Assembly: GCA_003520455.1 (NCBI GenBank)
Contig: DOUV01000824.1
Span: 1-5,331 of the forward strand
Direction: 5' to 3'
Origin: Chloroflexota bacterium
GTDB taxonomy: Bacteria; Chloroflexota; Anaerolineae; Ardenticatenales; Ardenticatenaceae
Length of the DNA: 5,331 nt
The position numbers were made by a program, and so were the translations under genes. This document shows, in pieces, positions 5,075 to 5,331 of the stretch; the first letter of the stretch is position 1; each line of letters opens with the position of its first letter. The notes under the pieces are model-generated. The model was not told the DNA's origin. It did no database searches and saw nothing but the letters and a program-made list of their open reading frames with translations.

Positions 5075-5331
5075 ATGGCGCGCAAGAAGAGCGCTCTTGG
5101 CCGTGGACTAGGCGCGCTGATTCCGACGGGCGAGGGCGCGAGTGGTTCAGATGGGGGGGGCGGAGCGGCCGGCACCCTCCGGGAGGTGCCGGTTGGCAAC
5201 ATCCTCCCGAACCCACGGCAGCCTCGGGCGGGTATCAACCCGGAGACGCTCGAAGATCTGGCCAACTCGATTCGCGAGCACGGACTGCTCCAACCGCTCA
5301 TTGTGACCCAGATCGAGGACGGGGCGGTCGG
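5075..5331 (+). CDS. parB: Chromosome-partitioning protein ParB (Spo0J), 5' part, cut by the right window edge
   Basis: The first 85 residues of ParB, the parS-binding CTPase that loads onto DNA as a sliding clamp and stimulates ParA. The start ATG has AGGAG (5064-5068) 6 nt upstream, overlapping the end of parA, so the two are translated from one message. The N-terminus MARKKSALGRGLGALIP is the classic basic ParA-activating tail with the GLGALIP motif (11-17). A Gly/Ser-rich linker follows (about 18-33). The nucleotide-binding domain then begins with VPVGNILPNPRQPR (38-51), whose NPRQPR is the conserved CTP-contact region, and TLEDLANSIREHGLLQPLIV (58-77). The GERR-type box, the helix-turn-helix and the dimerisation domain would lie beyond the window. 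The linker contains an uninterrupted run of eight G (5153-5160). The frame is intact. Confidence 0.93.
   Translation, partial: MARKKSALGRGLGALIPTGEGASGSDGGGGAAGTLREVPVGNILPNPRQPRAGINPETLEDLANSIREHGLLQPLIVTQIEDGAV

Overview
The window is GC-rich DNA (roughly 60 % by eye) with densely packed bacterial genes. It carries an E. coli/B. subtilis-type kbl, a chromosomal-type parA-parB pair and a PfkB-family kinase directly upstream of parA. Together with a TTG start and AGGAG-type ribosome binding sites, this most resembles a Chloroflexota chromosome, possibly a Roseiflexus/Chloroflexus relative. That placement is inferred from recalled gene order and protein flavour and has not been searched. Nothing looks like a plasmid, phage, transposon, CRISPR array or RNA gene.

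Layout. Positions 2-178 (+) hold the likely C-terminal end of an unrecognised protein. A well-formed promoter (275-304) and Shine-Dalgarno site then drive a 12-helix MFS transporter (337-1656, +) that resembles the GPH/SLC45 sugar transporter group. It converges on kbl (1765-2955, -), which encodes glycine C-acetyltransferase, the second step of threonine breakdown to glycine. A 337-bp divergent region (2956-3292) separates kbl from a short PfkB-family sugar/nucleoside kinase (3293-4123, + , TTG start). parA/soj (4257-5063, +) follows, and then parB/spo0J (5075 to the right edge, +, truncated by the window), 11 bp downstream of parA.

How the genes relate. parA and parB are an obvious two-gene unit for chromosome segregation, and the ParB ribosome binding site overlaps the parA stop. 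The kinase lies on the same strand 133 bp upstream, and no convincing promoter is visible in that gap, so it may be cotranscribed with parAB although no functional link is evident. kbl stands alone: no threonine dehydrogenase gene is in view.

The least ordinary part is the kbl/pfkB divergent region. It contains two face-to-face predicted promoters and a predicted kbl leader of about 180 nt. The leader carries a 9-codon ORF (MTTSNGSCT) that coincides with a perfect 19-bp palindrome. There is also a 12-bp perfect direct repeat with one copy near each promoter. This suggests a regulated threonine-catabolism gene, but all of it is sequence inference. The remainder of the window looks like ordinary housekeeping and transport genes.
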